A stretch of 64,000 bases of DNA from Daedaleopsis sinensis (lineage: Eukaryota > Basidiomycota > Agaricomycetes > Polyporales > Polyporaceae), in assembly GCA_033807695.1 (NCBI GenBank), contig CM066304.1:1860001-1924000 (forward strand), written 5' to 3'. This document shows positions 46,701 through 58,700 of the stretch, in pieces. A program made the position numbers and the translations under genes. The notes beneath the pieces are model-generated. The model was not told where the DNA came from and did no database searches. It saw only the letters and a program-made list of their open reading frames with translations. Each line of letters opens with the position of its first letter. Positions within the stretch are counted from its first letter, which is position 1.

Positions 46701-49700
46701 CGACGCGTCTGGCTCGGCGACGATCGCTACATCCTCGCCGTAGCTGAAGGCGCAATGTACCTCGAGCCCAACATGCGCGACGCACAGCTGCTGCTGTCGC
46801 GTGTCTTCCATGTCCCTGACCTCCACGGCAACCTGCTATCCGTCTCCCAACTCACCTCAAAAGGATGCGACGTCCAGTTCATCCACGACGGATGTCGTTT
46901 CGTCGACCAGAAGGATGGTCGCGCCGTGGGCTCTGCTCGCGTGCGCGACGGACTCTTCGTCTTCAACGGCAAAGTCGCTTCGCCCGTCCGTGCGCAGGTT
47001 GCGCTTCTCGGCCGTGCGCTCACTAGTGACGAGTACGATCCCGGCCCGACTCCAACGCTGACCGCGTTCGTCGCGAACACGTCCAAGGCGACCGTCGACA
47101 CCTGGCACAACCGGCTCGGCCATCTCAGCGTCGATGCCGTGCTCCGCATGGTGCGCAAGGGGATGGTGGAAGGCATGTCCATCATCGGCGAGTCCAAACC
47201 TCCCCCCAAGCCCTGCACTACTGGTTTCCCCAATTGTATTATAAACACCCACATAAGTGCCCGAACCCTTGTGTATTTCGTGGGGGAATTGTAATATCAA
47301 ACTATGTGCAGGGCTTGTAATATAGCAAGGGGGGGCCGTTGTAATACAAGTCTGGCCAAAAGCGGAGCATTGTAATATCATCTGACATCTTGTACTACTG
47401 ATTGTAATACATATGGGCACCTTCTATATATCCTTGTACAACTATTGTAATATCTGTAGGACACCTTGTAAAACCTAGGTCAGGTAATGTTATACAACTG
47501 GTAACTATTGTAAAATGATACTGTAATCATTGTAAAACAAAAGTGGACCAATCTACCGGTATTTTGGGCGCTTTTTTGATATCCTAATGCAGTAGATCAT
47601 GATGTCATTGTTTGTGAGCGCTTTTTTGATGTCCAAATGCGGTAGGTCCTCTACTGAACTCCCAATATTGCAGCCTATATAGCTCCCCCAGATCTTCATG
47701 AAAAGACATGATTGTAGGCTCATTCTGTTTGCATTTTTGAGTACTATTGGATGGTGTATGGTGCCAATTGCATTACCCAGTAGAATACTGTATATGCTGC
47801 AATTGGGTCATAAACCACCAGATTATGATGGTATATTGGCTTATACTAGTAGTAAATGTGCATATAGCTTGATACAAAGGACACCACTAGATAGTAGGGT
47901 GCTGTGGCGCACTAGGGAGCAGATTCCATGGTCATACATGCAGAACTGACAGGTATATACTATATGCAGGGATTTCTAAAAGCTGCACTTGTATTTGGCC
48001 AGTACCGGGCTAGCGGGACGTTGGTGCCCATCTCCCTTATCACTATTAGGCTCGTATCTTTAAGGGCTTTCAAATGAGGTATTACACAGGTCAGATCATG
48101 GACCTGACCTGACGCTCTCCTCCTACCTCACTTCCCATCAATCCCCCTCTAGCCCCTTGTGCTGTCCATGAATTGCTACAGAATTTTGTACAGTTACTTC
48201 TGGTTATATCGACAATAGTCTCGTCCATTTTTAGAGCTCTAGCCCCCTTTACTGGTGTGTGGTGGACTTATGCACACTTTATGCACCTAAATCATCCAGG
48301 CAGAATATCTTTGTGAATATAATGGATCTTATTGTTCTCTTTTGGGCAATGTCTTTCAATTGTGTATCTATATTAGTCCTTACAAGGACGTAACGGGCAG
48401 CATGTGCAATACTTGTGAAATATCTAATCAGTAGTTCTGGAAGCATGCTATATTGTACTTGTTAGAGAGCACGGACAGGTCCAGAAACTACAGATAAGAT
48501 CACCATAGAGTGCACCTACATATAACAAAAAGAAGCATGAGATTTGGCTGAGTAGAGGTGGAGATACTGCTGAAACCTCTGTTGAAGACACAGAAGCAGT
48601 GAAATGCATCTGTGCAGTGCTGAAAGTTGGCATTTCATAACACATCTGCAATATCTTTGCTACCACTGCATCAAAGTTCCTCAAACTTTACAACCCTTCT
48701 TTTATAGCTATGGCCTCCTCTATCTGTGACTTTGGGCTGGTTACACTGAGTATAGAGACTTCAATTGCCACAATGGTTCCGGTAACCGATAAGAGAATTG
48801 CTAGAGATCAAGTACATGTAGGCTTATATAGCTTTGTGGATGGGTACAGGTTATGAAGGCGAGTATATGGTAAATTTATTGTAGATCCACTCAAGGTTGC
48901 CATAAAGATATTCTGCCTGGATGATTTAAGTGCATAAAGTGTGCATAAGTCCACCACGCACCAGTAAAGGGGGCTAGAGCTCTAAAAATGGACGAGACTA
49001 TTGTCGATATAACCAGAAGTAACTGTACAAAATTCTGTAGCAATTCATGGACAGCACAAGGGGCTAGAGGGGGATTGATGGGAAGTGAGGTAGGAGGAGA
49101 GCGTCAGGTCAGGTCCATGATCTGACCTGTGTAATACCTCATTTGAAAGCCCTTAAAGATACGAGCCTAATAGTGATAAGGGAGATGGGCACCAACGTCC
49201 CGCTAGCCCGGTACTGGCCAAATACAAGTGCAGCTTTTAGAAATCCCTGCATATAGTATATACCTGTCAGTTCTGCATGTATGACCATGGAATCTGCTCC
49301 CTAGTGCGCCACAGCACCCTACTATCTAGTGGTGTCCTTTGTATCAAGCTATATGCACATTTACTACTGGTATAAGCCAATATACCATCATAATCTGGTG
49401 GTTTATGACCCAATTGCAGCATATACAGTATTCTACTGGGTAATGCAATTGGCACCATACACCATCCAATAGTACTCAAAAATGCAAACAGAATGAGCCT
49501 ACAATCATGTCTTTTCATGAAGATCTGGGGGAGCTATATAGGCTGCAATATTGGGAGTTCAGTAGAGGACCTACCGCATTTGGACATCAAAAAAGCGCTC
49601 ACAAACAATGGTGGACGTACGTAAAACCGTTATTCTCGCTGTCCAGCGCTCCACCGGTCCACCGGCGCCAGCGGTCCGGATAGAGACGCCCATGTCCTAT

Positions 49701-52700
49701 CACAATAGGCGCCTCCATCACCCGCCTCTGTCCCCTTCACCCGCCATGTAATCTACGTGTTCGTGTTGTACTCTGCTATCATCCGTGCAGACCGCTTCCT
49801 CTCTCTACTATGATATCTCTCGAAACTGTCTATGTCAACCTTCCCGAAGAAGTCCGGCTTCGAACCTCACTCACAATAGTCGTCGAGTTCATCCGCCTCA
49901 CGACCGAGTTGGTCCCAGTGATTATCCACGCGCAACCGCCCTCGTACGACCCCGCACACGTCCCGCAGGATCTCGACCCGGCGACAAGTCAGTTCGTCTC
50001 GAAGCGCCTCGGCGTTGAACATAGCGACATCAAGCATTTGTGGTCGGCATTTGGCGTAGCAATATGGCTTGGGGGGGAGTCTGTTCTCACAGCAGATGCA
50101 TCGCCTCGGGTGCTCGGGATGTTAGAGGAACAGTCAAAGCGCGGTACGTTCTCGATGCCCCAGGAGGGCTGGACACGTATGCTCATCCGTTCACAGCTGG
50201 AATGATGCTTTTCCCCCCCACTCGTGTGTGCGACCGGTCGTACTGCCCCGGGCGGCGCCTGCTGCGGTCACGCAAGGAGATGAATGTGGTGACAGTGTTT
50301 ATACTTGACAGAGGAGTCCGAGAGGCATACTCTGTTCACTTGTACTGCTATGGTACGCCATATGGTCGTGTTGCACCGTCTAGTGAACTAACCGAGTCAC
50401 AGATTGCCAAACGACGTATCACAACAACTATGTAGTCCACCAGGACATTCGGACGTACTACGCTGGATACCCAGAGTACATCCAGGTATCCGAGCACTCG
50501 TTCGTCGAGTATCGGGTCCTGGTCCTTTTCACGACACTCTCCCTCCTCTGGTGGACGTCCGCTACAAACGCGGCCCATATATACCATGAAGCATTGTCGC
50601 GTCTAGAGGGCCCGGATCGACTAGTTGCTGCACACAGGCTGCGCACAGAGGAAGTGTGGGATGGGTTCACGCTGCTCGCACTCCTCCGGGATGCTTCGGA
50701 CCGTCACTACGCCCTCACCGTGCCGCACTCTGGCCTGCAGTGTGACCGGCTAACAGAGGCGATGGAGGTTCGGAACACGTTCATGCAGTGCGCTGGTCAG
50801 CCCGAGTTCCGCCACTGGTGTTCCAAGTGTTATAGGAAGTTCAAGGAGCCCGATGGTTCCGACTGTGCGTATTGTTTTATTTCCCGAGGTGTGGTGCTGA
50901 CGTTTATGATGCAGCGTATGTCGACGTACTCGTGTGCGACGGTATCCAAATGGGGCGTCCGTGCTGTGGCGTGCGCCACTGCAAGGGAGCGCTACCGACC
51001 ACGAAACATCGCTTCTGTCGAGGCCACGAGGGCAAGGAGGCAGAGTGCGTGGTTTCAGGTTGCAGCACGCGATCTGAGCTGGGCTTCCGGACTTGCCATA
51101 TCGCCGCGCATCGCGCGCTCGAGGACCACCACAACATCAAAGGCAAGGCTGCCTTTCACATGCAGGAGCGCTTGGGTCGTTGTCGGGTGGGGCAGCCGGA
51201 GGACGCGTTCAACGCGACGGCACCGGTAGACGAGGTGGTCGAGTTGGACATCGGCAGCCTTCCTGGCCAGCTAGCGTCCAGTGCCTCGTTGTCGGCCTCG
51301 GGTGTAGGGTTGGATACCATGTCAGCACTGCGTGACAGCGTTACTGAGTTGGAAGGGTTTGACCCTGATCATCCCCCACCTCTTGCCATTGAGGCTGATT
51401 TCGTGCCATCCTCCTCCTCGGAGTCGAACGACGGTGTCACACCTGCCACGGCTACCACCTCCACCGCTGCCGACGCCTCCGCCGCCGATTTCGTGCCATC
51501 CTCCACGGCTCACACCTCCGCCGCTACTGAGACCTCCGCCGCCGACGCCACCACCAACACCGCTGCTGCGCCTGTGCCAGGGGCTGTGTGCGAGGACAAG
51601 CCGCCTGATGGCAACCGATACCTTCGCGCGATGTTTGGCCGTAACCGTACGCACAATGAACAGCTTTTCGTTCGGCCATGTGGTACGGTCGTGATCCGGG
51701 AGACTTACGCTGGATCTGAGACTGTGCGTCACGTCGCGGTGAGTCATTGTCCATGTTGTCTGGTTCTATTGCTGTTAGCTTACATTGTATGACAGGAGTC
51801 TATTCGGACCAAGTTCCACAACATCGAGGATGAGCCCGGGATCATCGTCTTCGATAACGGCTGCTCTATGTACAAACACCTCGAACACATTGGCGACCAG
51901 ATGTCCCGGCGAATCGGCCTTCCGGTGGACGTCTTCCACTGGAAGTGCAAGCACAAGAAATCTGATGAGGCGTGTTCTGTGCACTGCAATCCTCACAACT
52001 TCCCGGAGCTTCTCGGAGAAGATGGGAAGAATTGGTTCTTCAACACATCTATCGCCGAACAGACGAACGTGTGGTTCGGGGGTTATCGGGCTATCGTGTG
52101 CGAGATGTCCGCAGTTAAGTATGATTTTTTTCTAGATGAAATGATCAAGCTGAAGAATCAGCTGACACGCTCGAAGCTCGAGGCCCAGGCTGATGTTGAG
52201 GTTGGTTACCGGTAGTCATTCATGTTTGTGTTCGTAGTCTTTCGTGTGCGTAGTCATGTAGTCGTATTTGTCGTTCGCTTTTATACCTCGTTCGCTTTCG
52301 CTATTTGTCGTTCGCTTTTATACCTCGTTCGTTTTCGCTGGCACGCTTCTATGTCGTTCGCTTTTATACCTCGTTCGCTTTCACTGGCACGCTTCTAATA
52401 CCCCGTTCATGTTCATAGACTGTATAGACTGTATTGGCACGCTTCTAGTCTGTTTGTATGCTACTATGATACTATAGTATGTACTTGAAACCGCCCTGCG
52501 CGTCCCTACCATGTCCTGCCCTTCCCTTTCCATGGCGCGAACGTGTACTCATCCTCGATGGTGAGATCAATGTCAACTTCCTCGACCTCGACCTTGACCT
52601 TCGTTCGGACAGGCAGTGTGAGCGCTCCAAGATCTGACAAGAATGACTCGTCGTCACCCAGCGAGTCGTCGTCAAGGGTGAGATCGATGACACATGATCC

Positions 52701-55700
52701 GGCGCTGGACGCCGAGCTGGACGGTGATACCGCCGAGGGCTGCGAGCGTGCCGCCGAGGGCTGCGAGCGTGCAGGGGCAGGCGAGCGGGCAGGCGAGCGT
52801 GCAGGAGTAGGCGAGTGTGCGGGAGCAGACGACGAGGCCACAGGGGAGCCCAAGGGCGAGATATCAGGGTAGTCGGCAGGAAGGCGCCAGACAGAGTGGC
52901 CGCTGGTCGAGGACGGGGACCTGTTGGGCGAAGGTGAATCGATCGTAGCGAGCAGCCGATTGAGATTGTTGATGTTGGCGCGGATTTCGGAATACAACGC
53001 GGTGCTCTCGTCGTCACTGGATGACAGGTCACACTCATCGCAGGGCACATGCGAGGGTTGAAGGCAGGCGAGCGCACTGCGTGGGTTAATAGCGCTAGGA
53101 CTAACAACCTTCAGCTTCTTCGCCACACGTCGTCCCGAGTGCCCACGAGCGACCGAGGATGTTCGGGCACGTTTGAGACCGGGATAGATGTCCTCGGCCG
53201 AAGATTCGATCGCCATCGAGAACTCCTGCCATCCGGTTTCGGGACTGACGAGGGGTGGGGTTCCATGGAGGGAAGCCTCAACAGCTTCTGAGAGCCCATC
53301 CCACTCGAACTCGTCGCAGGCGACGGGCGGGCAGACGACAAGGGACGGCTCAGGTTTCGAAGCGAACAGCAGGTCGAGGAGGGATGTGAAGACGTCGTCC
53401 GGGACCCTAGGATGTAAGACGCAACCCCCCACGAGAGCACAGTGCAAGCTGCACATCGCGTGCGGACAAGTCTTGGCGATTTTGAACGAGCAGGTACGAA
53501 ACCCGCAAGAGAGCTTGCTAGATTGAGAGGGTGTCTGGGTGTTGACAGCAGTAGCCTGAGTATCTTGGGGGAACGAACCAGACGAAGCCGGTGAAAGCGA
53601 CACAGTCGAATGCGAGGTGGGGACGTTGTCGGAGTCTTGTACTGCCAGTGCAACGTTACACCAGCGAAAGAACACCGTGTGTAGGGCCTTCCCTTGATCG
53701 GTTCTCGGGTGGCACTATGGTGTGTGGCATTCAGCGGGGATAACTGGCATTGCACGATTGGACTCACCACCACGAAGCTACGCCCACGGTTCCCCTTGTC
53801 ATCCGAACGGCAAACTTGCGGTTTGCACTTCTTGGTACAGTGTTCGCACTGCCACTCGTCTTGGAAGAGCGGTCCCCATCTCGTAGGTAGGCATGCAGCC
53901 GGTTTGACGGGGGAAACAGCTGATGAGGACCGGGAAGGCATAGCGAAACGATGGTGTGCGGTGTTGAGAGTGGGTGTATGCGTGACACAATAGTGTATGC
54001 GTGGTCAAAGGATGGGTTGCGCGAGGAGGAGATGGAGGTCACGGTCAATAGCGGGTGTCGCACGAGGAGATGGGAGGAGGTAAGAGCAGCACCACCGGGG
54101 AGTAGCGTTATATACTCACGCTCTCAGCCCCACTTTGTCCGTGACGTCACTTGGTCCTATGAGATCATAGGGCCTCGCCCAATCCATACTTTGATCGTAG
54201 ACAACTCGTAGAGTACCAGCCACGTACAGCAATTGGTAGTGCATACAACCATACATCATTTGGTAGTGCATGCATCGGCTAGTAGTTACAGACTCGAGTA
54301 CATCAACTGGTCGTTACGGCTAGTAGTTACAGGATATTAGCGTGTGCGCGACGTCCATGAGTGTAGATGTTGACGGCAGATCTTCCACCGCCCGGCCTGT
54401 GTGCGTGGTGTCCGTGCAAGGTCCTCACGTTCCTGCTCTGTGCAATCGGTCCAAAACTTCCAGTTGGCGTAGAAGGTCGACGCTGCAAAGGGTACGCCAG
54501 GGAACACCTCGGCAAACATGGCCGTCTTGGACACGGCGGTCTTGCGCCGCCCATTACAGGCATGGATGATCTTACGCGCAATGAGATAGAACCCGTGCGC
54601 CACGTCGCACGCGTAGAACTCGTCGGGCCATCGGGCACGGGGTGGAATGTGGATGGAGTTTTGTACGTCCTGGTCTGATAGCCCGAGGCCTATTGTCGTT
54701 GTCGAGACGGGAGTGACGAGTAGCGGCGTGCTAGCCGGACTGGGGGACCTGTAGTCATACGAGCTAGCGGGCGATAGAGACGTGGTGGGAGATAGGATGT
54801 CGGGAGATAGGGAGACGGCGGTGTTCGCGGTAGTGTGTGAGATTGAAAGGCGGGGAGACGCACTCGGACGCTCCGAGTCATCGCAGGCGAGCACATCGTC
54901 AAATTTGCGCTTGCCGCGTTGGGGTTTGGGCGCAATGACCGTGACTGATAGTGTTGGTGGGGTGGGATGGGGCTGGGTACAGTGCTCACCGACGGCCTCT
55001 CCTATCACAGCATCAATCCCATTACACGTGGTTACACCCCGCCGTCTGAAGAGGAGCAGCTGCCCAGTTACCAAATGGAAAGGCTTCGACATCTTCTGAG
55101 TGTCCCAGTAGCGTGCCGTGACCATATACGTGTCGATGTAGTCGTCTGCTGATACGTCGAGTAGTGCGAGAACTTCGGGGGACTGTGAGAGCGCAAACGT
55201 TGGCCAGGTAAGGATGTAGTCGATCGTGGTGCGAAGAGGTCCTGCGTCCGTATCCTTGCCCCAGTATGCAACCCGGCAGGATTGCCTCATTGCGATGATG
55301 TTCTCGCGACGAAGGATCTCCGCTTCGTCACGTCGCCGTCGATCTGCCTCTTGACACATCCAGCTGGTCTTCCAGTCGCCGTCTTTGAATGGTTTGCGAT
55401 GGCGGCGCTCACTGGCGGCCTCAACCTCTGTCGACTGTGTGGGGAAGTCTAGATGGATGGTGTCAGGCTCGGTAGCGGCCGCCCACAGCTGAGGAGACGG
55501 GGTAAGCTGGGAGACAGGTGGCGTAGGGGGGAACTGGGATGCAGGAGGGTTCAGGACCAGCGGCCTGATGCGGTTCGTGTTGGGGATGTCTGCGGGAAGA
55601 GGGTGCATTACAGACCAGGGGCCGTGTAACTTCGGTTGAGCCATCCTAGCGGCATGCTCTTGTGTGCGTTTGCGATCGTGTGATGGATAGCTGCAGGCAT

Positions 55701-58700
55701 CTAGGAGTGAAACGCAGCACATAGAGCAAAGTCCCTTAGTACATTTGGCGGAGACCTTGGTGTGTTTGCATCCCCGGTTGGCGCATCGTTTTTGATCCAC
55801 AAACGTGAGTGTAGGCTGCCAGGAGAGTGGAGTACTAGAGCTAGTAGCCATAGTTCACGTTATATGAGGTGCAGTGCAAGAGAGGATAGCGCAGCAGAAG
55901 TAGGATATCGCAGAGGGTAGCGCAGTAGCAGTAAAGGTAGTTCAAGGAGGCCGTAGCTCAACAGCGCGGTCGCCCTGCCCGCCCCCCACCTCTGTTCGGC
56001 TCGGGCCTGACATGGGGGCGGGGGCGCTGTGAAGGAAGCTAGGGCGCCTGTTGACCCCGCCTGGGCGCCTTCCACCGGGAACCTCCGCGGAAGCGCTGGA
56101 GCGCGAGAAAAACGGGAATACGGACTCTTTGAAACAATGACATCATGATCTACTGCATTAGGATATCAAAAGAGCGCCCAAAATACCGGTAGATTGGTCC
56201 ACTTTTGTTTTACAATGATTACAGTATCATTTTACAATAGTTACCAGTTGTATAACATTACCTGACCTAGGTTTTACAAGGTGTCCTACAGATATTACAA
56301 TAGTTGTACAAGGATATATAGAAGGTGCCCATATGTATTACAATCAGTAGTACAAGATGTCAGATGATATTACAATGCTCCGCTTTTGGCCAGACTTGTA
56401 TTACAACGGCCCCCCCTTGCTATATTACAAGCCCTGCACATAGTTTGATATTACAATTCCCCCACGAAATACACAAGGGTTCGGGCACTTATGTGGGTGT
56501 TTATAATACAATTGGGGAAACCACGGGTGAGCCCTGTGGAACGTGCATGGCGGGCAAGCAGGCCCGCGATCCAATCCCGAAGCTCTCCAAGTCCACCGCC
56601 CGTCGCGCGAACTACCGCATCTTCTCGGACCTCATGGAGTCCGACACGCGCAGTCGCTCCGGCGAGAAGTATCTCGACACGTACATCGACCAATTCTCCC
56701 GCCACCTCACCGTCTACCCGCTCAAAGCGAAGTCCGAGCAGGCATCCACTCTCAAGCAACACATCAACCGCGCGGAGGTCGTTGCCGGCGAGCCCGTCGT
56801 TTTCCTGCACACAGATGGCGGCGGCGAGTACGATAACAAGCGCGTCGCCGAACTCTGTGCGCGTCGCGGGATCCACCACGAGATGACGAACCCCGACACA
56901 CCACAGGAGAACGGCGTCGCGGAGCGGATGAACAGGCGCATCAAAGAGATGGCCCTGTGCATGCTCGACGAGGGCGGCCTGCCAAAGGCCTACTGGGCCG
57001 AGGCGTGCAAATACGCCGCACACATCATCAACCGGACGCCGACCAGCACCCTCGACGGCGACATCACGCCAGAGGAGGCCTACACGGGCATCAAGCCCTC
57101 GGTCGCGCACATCCGCCCGTTCGGCTGCAAGGCATACGTCCACGTCCCAGAAAAGAAACGCGGCAAGTTCAACCCGAAGTCCCTCGAGTGCGCCCTTCTG
57201 GGCTACTGCGAGCGCAAGCGTGCCTACCGCCTCCTGCACCGGCCAACGGGCAGAATCGTTGAGTCACGCGACGTCGTTTTCGACGAGGGCGATCCGCATG
57301 CGGTCCCCACACGCATAGTCGTCGACTCCGAGCCCGTTTTCCCGTCGGAAGCCGGTAACCCCGCACCTTCCGCTCCCACTCACGCCACCATCGAGCTCGC
57401 TGACGCTCCGTCTGACAGCTCTCCCCCCTCCCGACGTGTCACCGTCGAGGAGGTCCACGACGAGGACGACGTGCCCGCTCTACGCGAGCGCGCAGTCGAG
57501 GGTCGAGAGCAGGACAACAAGGAGCTGCTGCGCGAGCGCGATCCGTCGCCTCAGCCGCAGCCGCCACCCCGGCGCCGTGTCCCCAACTCAACCGTCCCCG
57601 GTCCATATCCTAAGCCCATCCCAGCTCCACAGATTCGACGCTCGACGCGCGCGACGCGCACCGTCGACCGCTTCACGGTCTCGTCTTACAACAAGCCGCG
57701 CAAAGCTGCTGCACCCGCAGTCGCTGGAGGGGAGGAGCCTTTGGCTGAGGACCCACACGAGGACGGAGACGAGGACGACGTCGAGCAAATGCTCGCTGGA
57801 GTGGGCGACGAGCACGCTCATCGCGCGTCCACGCTCACCGACGAGCTGAAGACCTATGCGGAGGCCATGTCCCGTCCCGACGCTGAACAGTGGAAGGCGG
57901 CGTGCGCCGAAGAGCTGCTCGCGTTCACCAAGGCCGAGCTCTACGACGAGGTCGAGCGACCGCGCGGACGCAAGGTCGTCGACTGCAAGTGGGTATTCAA
58001 AATCAAACGCGGCCCCGACGGCGACATCCAGAAGTATAAGGCCCGCCTCGTGGCCAAGGGTTTCACCCAGGTCGAAGGCGTCGACTACCAGGAGACGTTC
58101 GCCCCCGTCACCAAGTTCGCGAGCATCCGCGCACTCCTCGCCATCGCGGCGAAAGAAGATCTCGAAATTCACCAGATGGACGTCAAGTCCGCTTTCCTCA
58201 ACGGCGATCTCGACGAGGAGATTTTCATGGAGTGCCCGCCAGGCTTTCGACGCGACAAGCAGACCGTCTGGAAGTTGTGGAAGTCCCTCTACGGACTGAA
58301 GCAGGCGAGTCGCGAATGGTTCAAGAAGCTCCGCGAGCTGTTCGCGGACGCTGGCTACACACGAAACGACGCCGACCACGGCGTTTTCTTCAAACGCATC
58401 GACGGGGAGCTCATCATCGTCGCGGTATACGTCGACGACATGCTCATCTTTGGCAAGTGTCTCGACATCATCAACCGCGTCAAGGAGGAGCTCGGGGTTC
58501 CATACGAGATGAAGGACCTAGGTCCCGCTCATTGGATCCTGGGCATGGAGATCCTCCGCGACCGGGCGCGCCGCACCATCATCCTCTCCCAACGCCAGTA
58601 CATCGAGGACATCCTCGAGCGTCACGGCATGGCCGACAGCCGTCCGGTTTCGACACCGATGGCGGCCAACCAAAAGCTCCTCAAGCTCGACGCTCCCGAA

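Larger units (their letters stand above)
49611..56131. mobile_element. KDZ-type DNA transposon, 6.5 kb, with three genes
   Basis: The 8-bp target AAACAATG is duplicated at 49603-49610 and 56132-56139; the uninterrupted sequence is visible in copy 1 of the host element. The ends are imperfect inverted repeats: the left end has CGTTATTCTCGCTGTCCAGC and the reverse complement of the right end has CGTTTTTCTCGCGCTCCAGC. It encodes a transposase-type protein with CxC5/CxC6-like cysteine clusters (plus), a GRF zinc-finger protein (minus) and a cysteine-cluster protein (minus). The superfamily (Kyakuja-Dileera-Zisupton) is assigned from the cysteine-cluster protein; the Dileera subgroup is an inference. 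Confidence 0.85.
47216..56529 (+). mobile_element. 2785-bp TIR element, copy 2 (interrupted by a KDZ transposon)
   Basis: Starts CACTACTGG, ends CCACGGGTG. The target AGCCCTG is duplicated at 47209-47215 and 56530-56536. The two parts, 47216-49610 (2395 bp) and 56140-56529 (390 bp), sum to 2785 bp, exactly the length of copy 1. It lies in the opposite orientation to copy 1, and arm differences correspond when the orientation is corrected. It interrupts the Copia polyprotein between gag-pre-integrase and integrase. Confidence 0.9.
48901..56529 (-). repeat. Right terminal inverted repeat of TIR element copy 2, split by the KDZ element
   Basis: Made of 48901-49610 and 56140-56529 (1100 bp together). 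The KDZ target duplication AAACAATG lies inside this arm. Confidence 0.86.
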
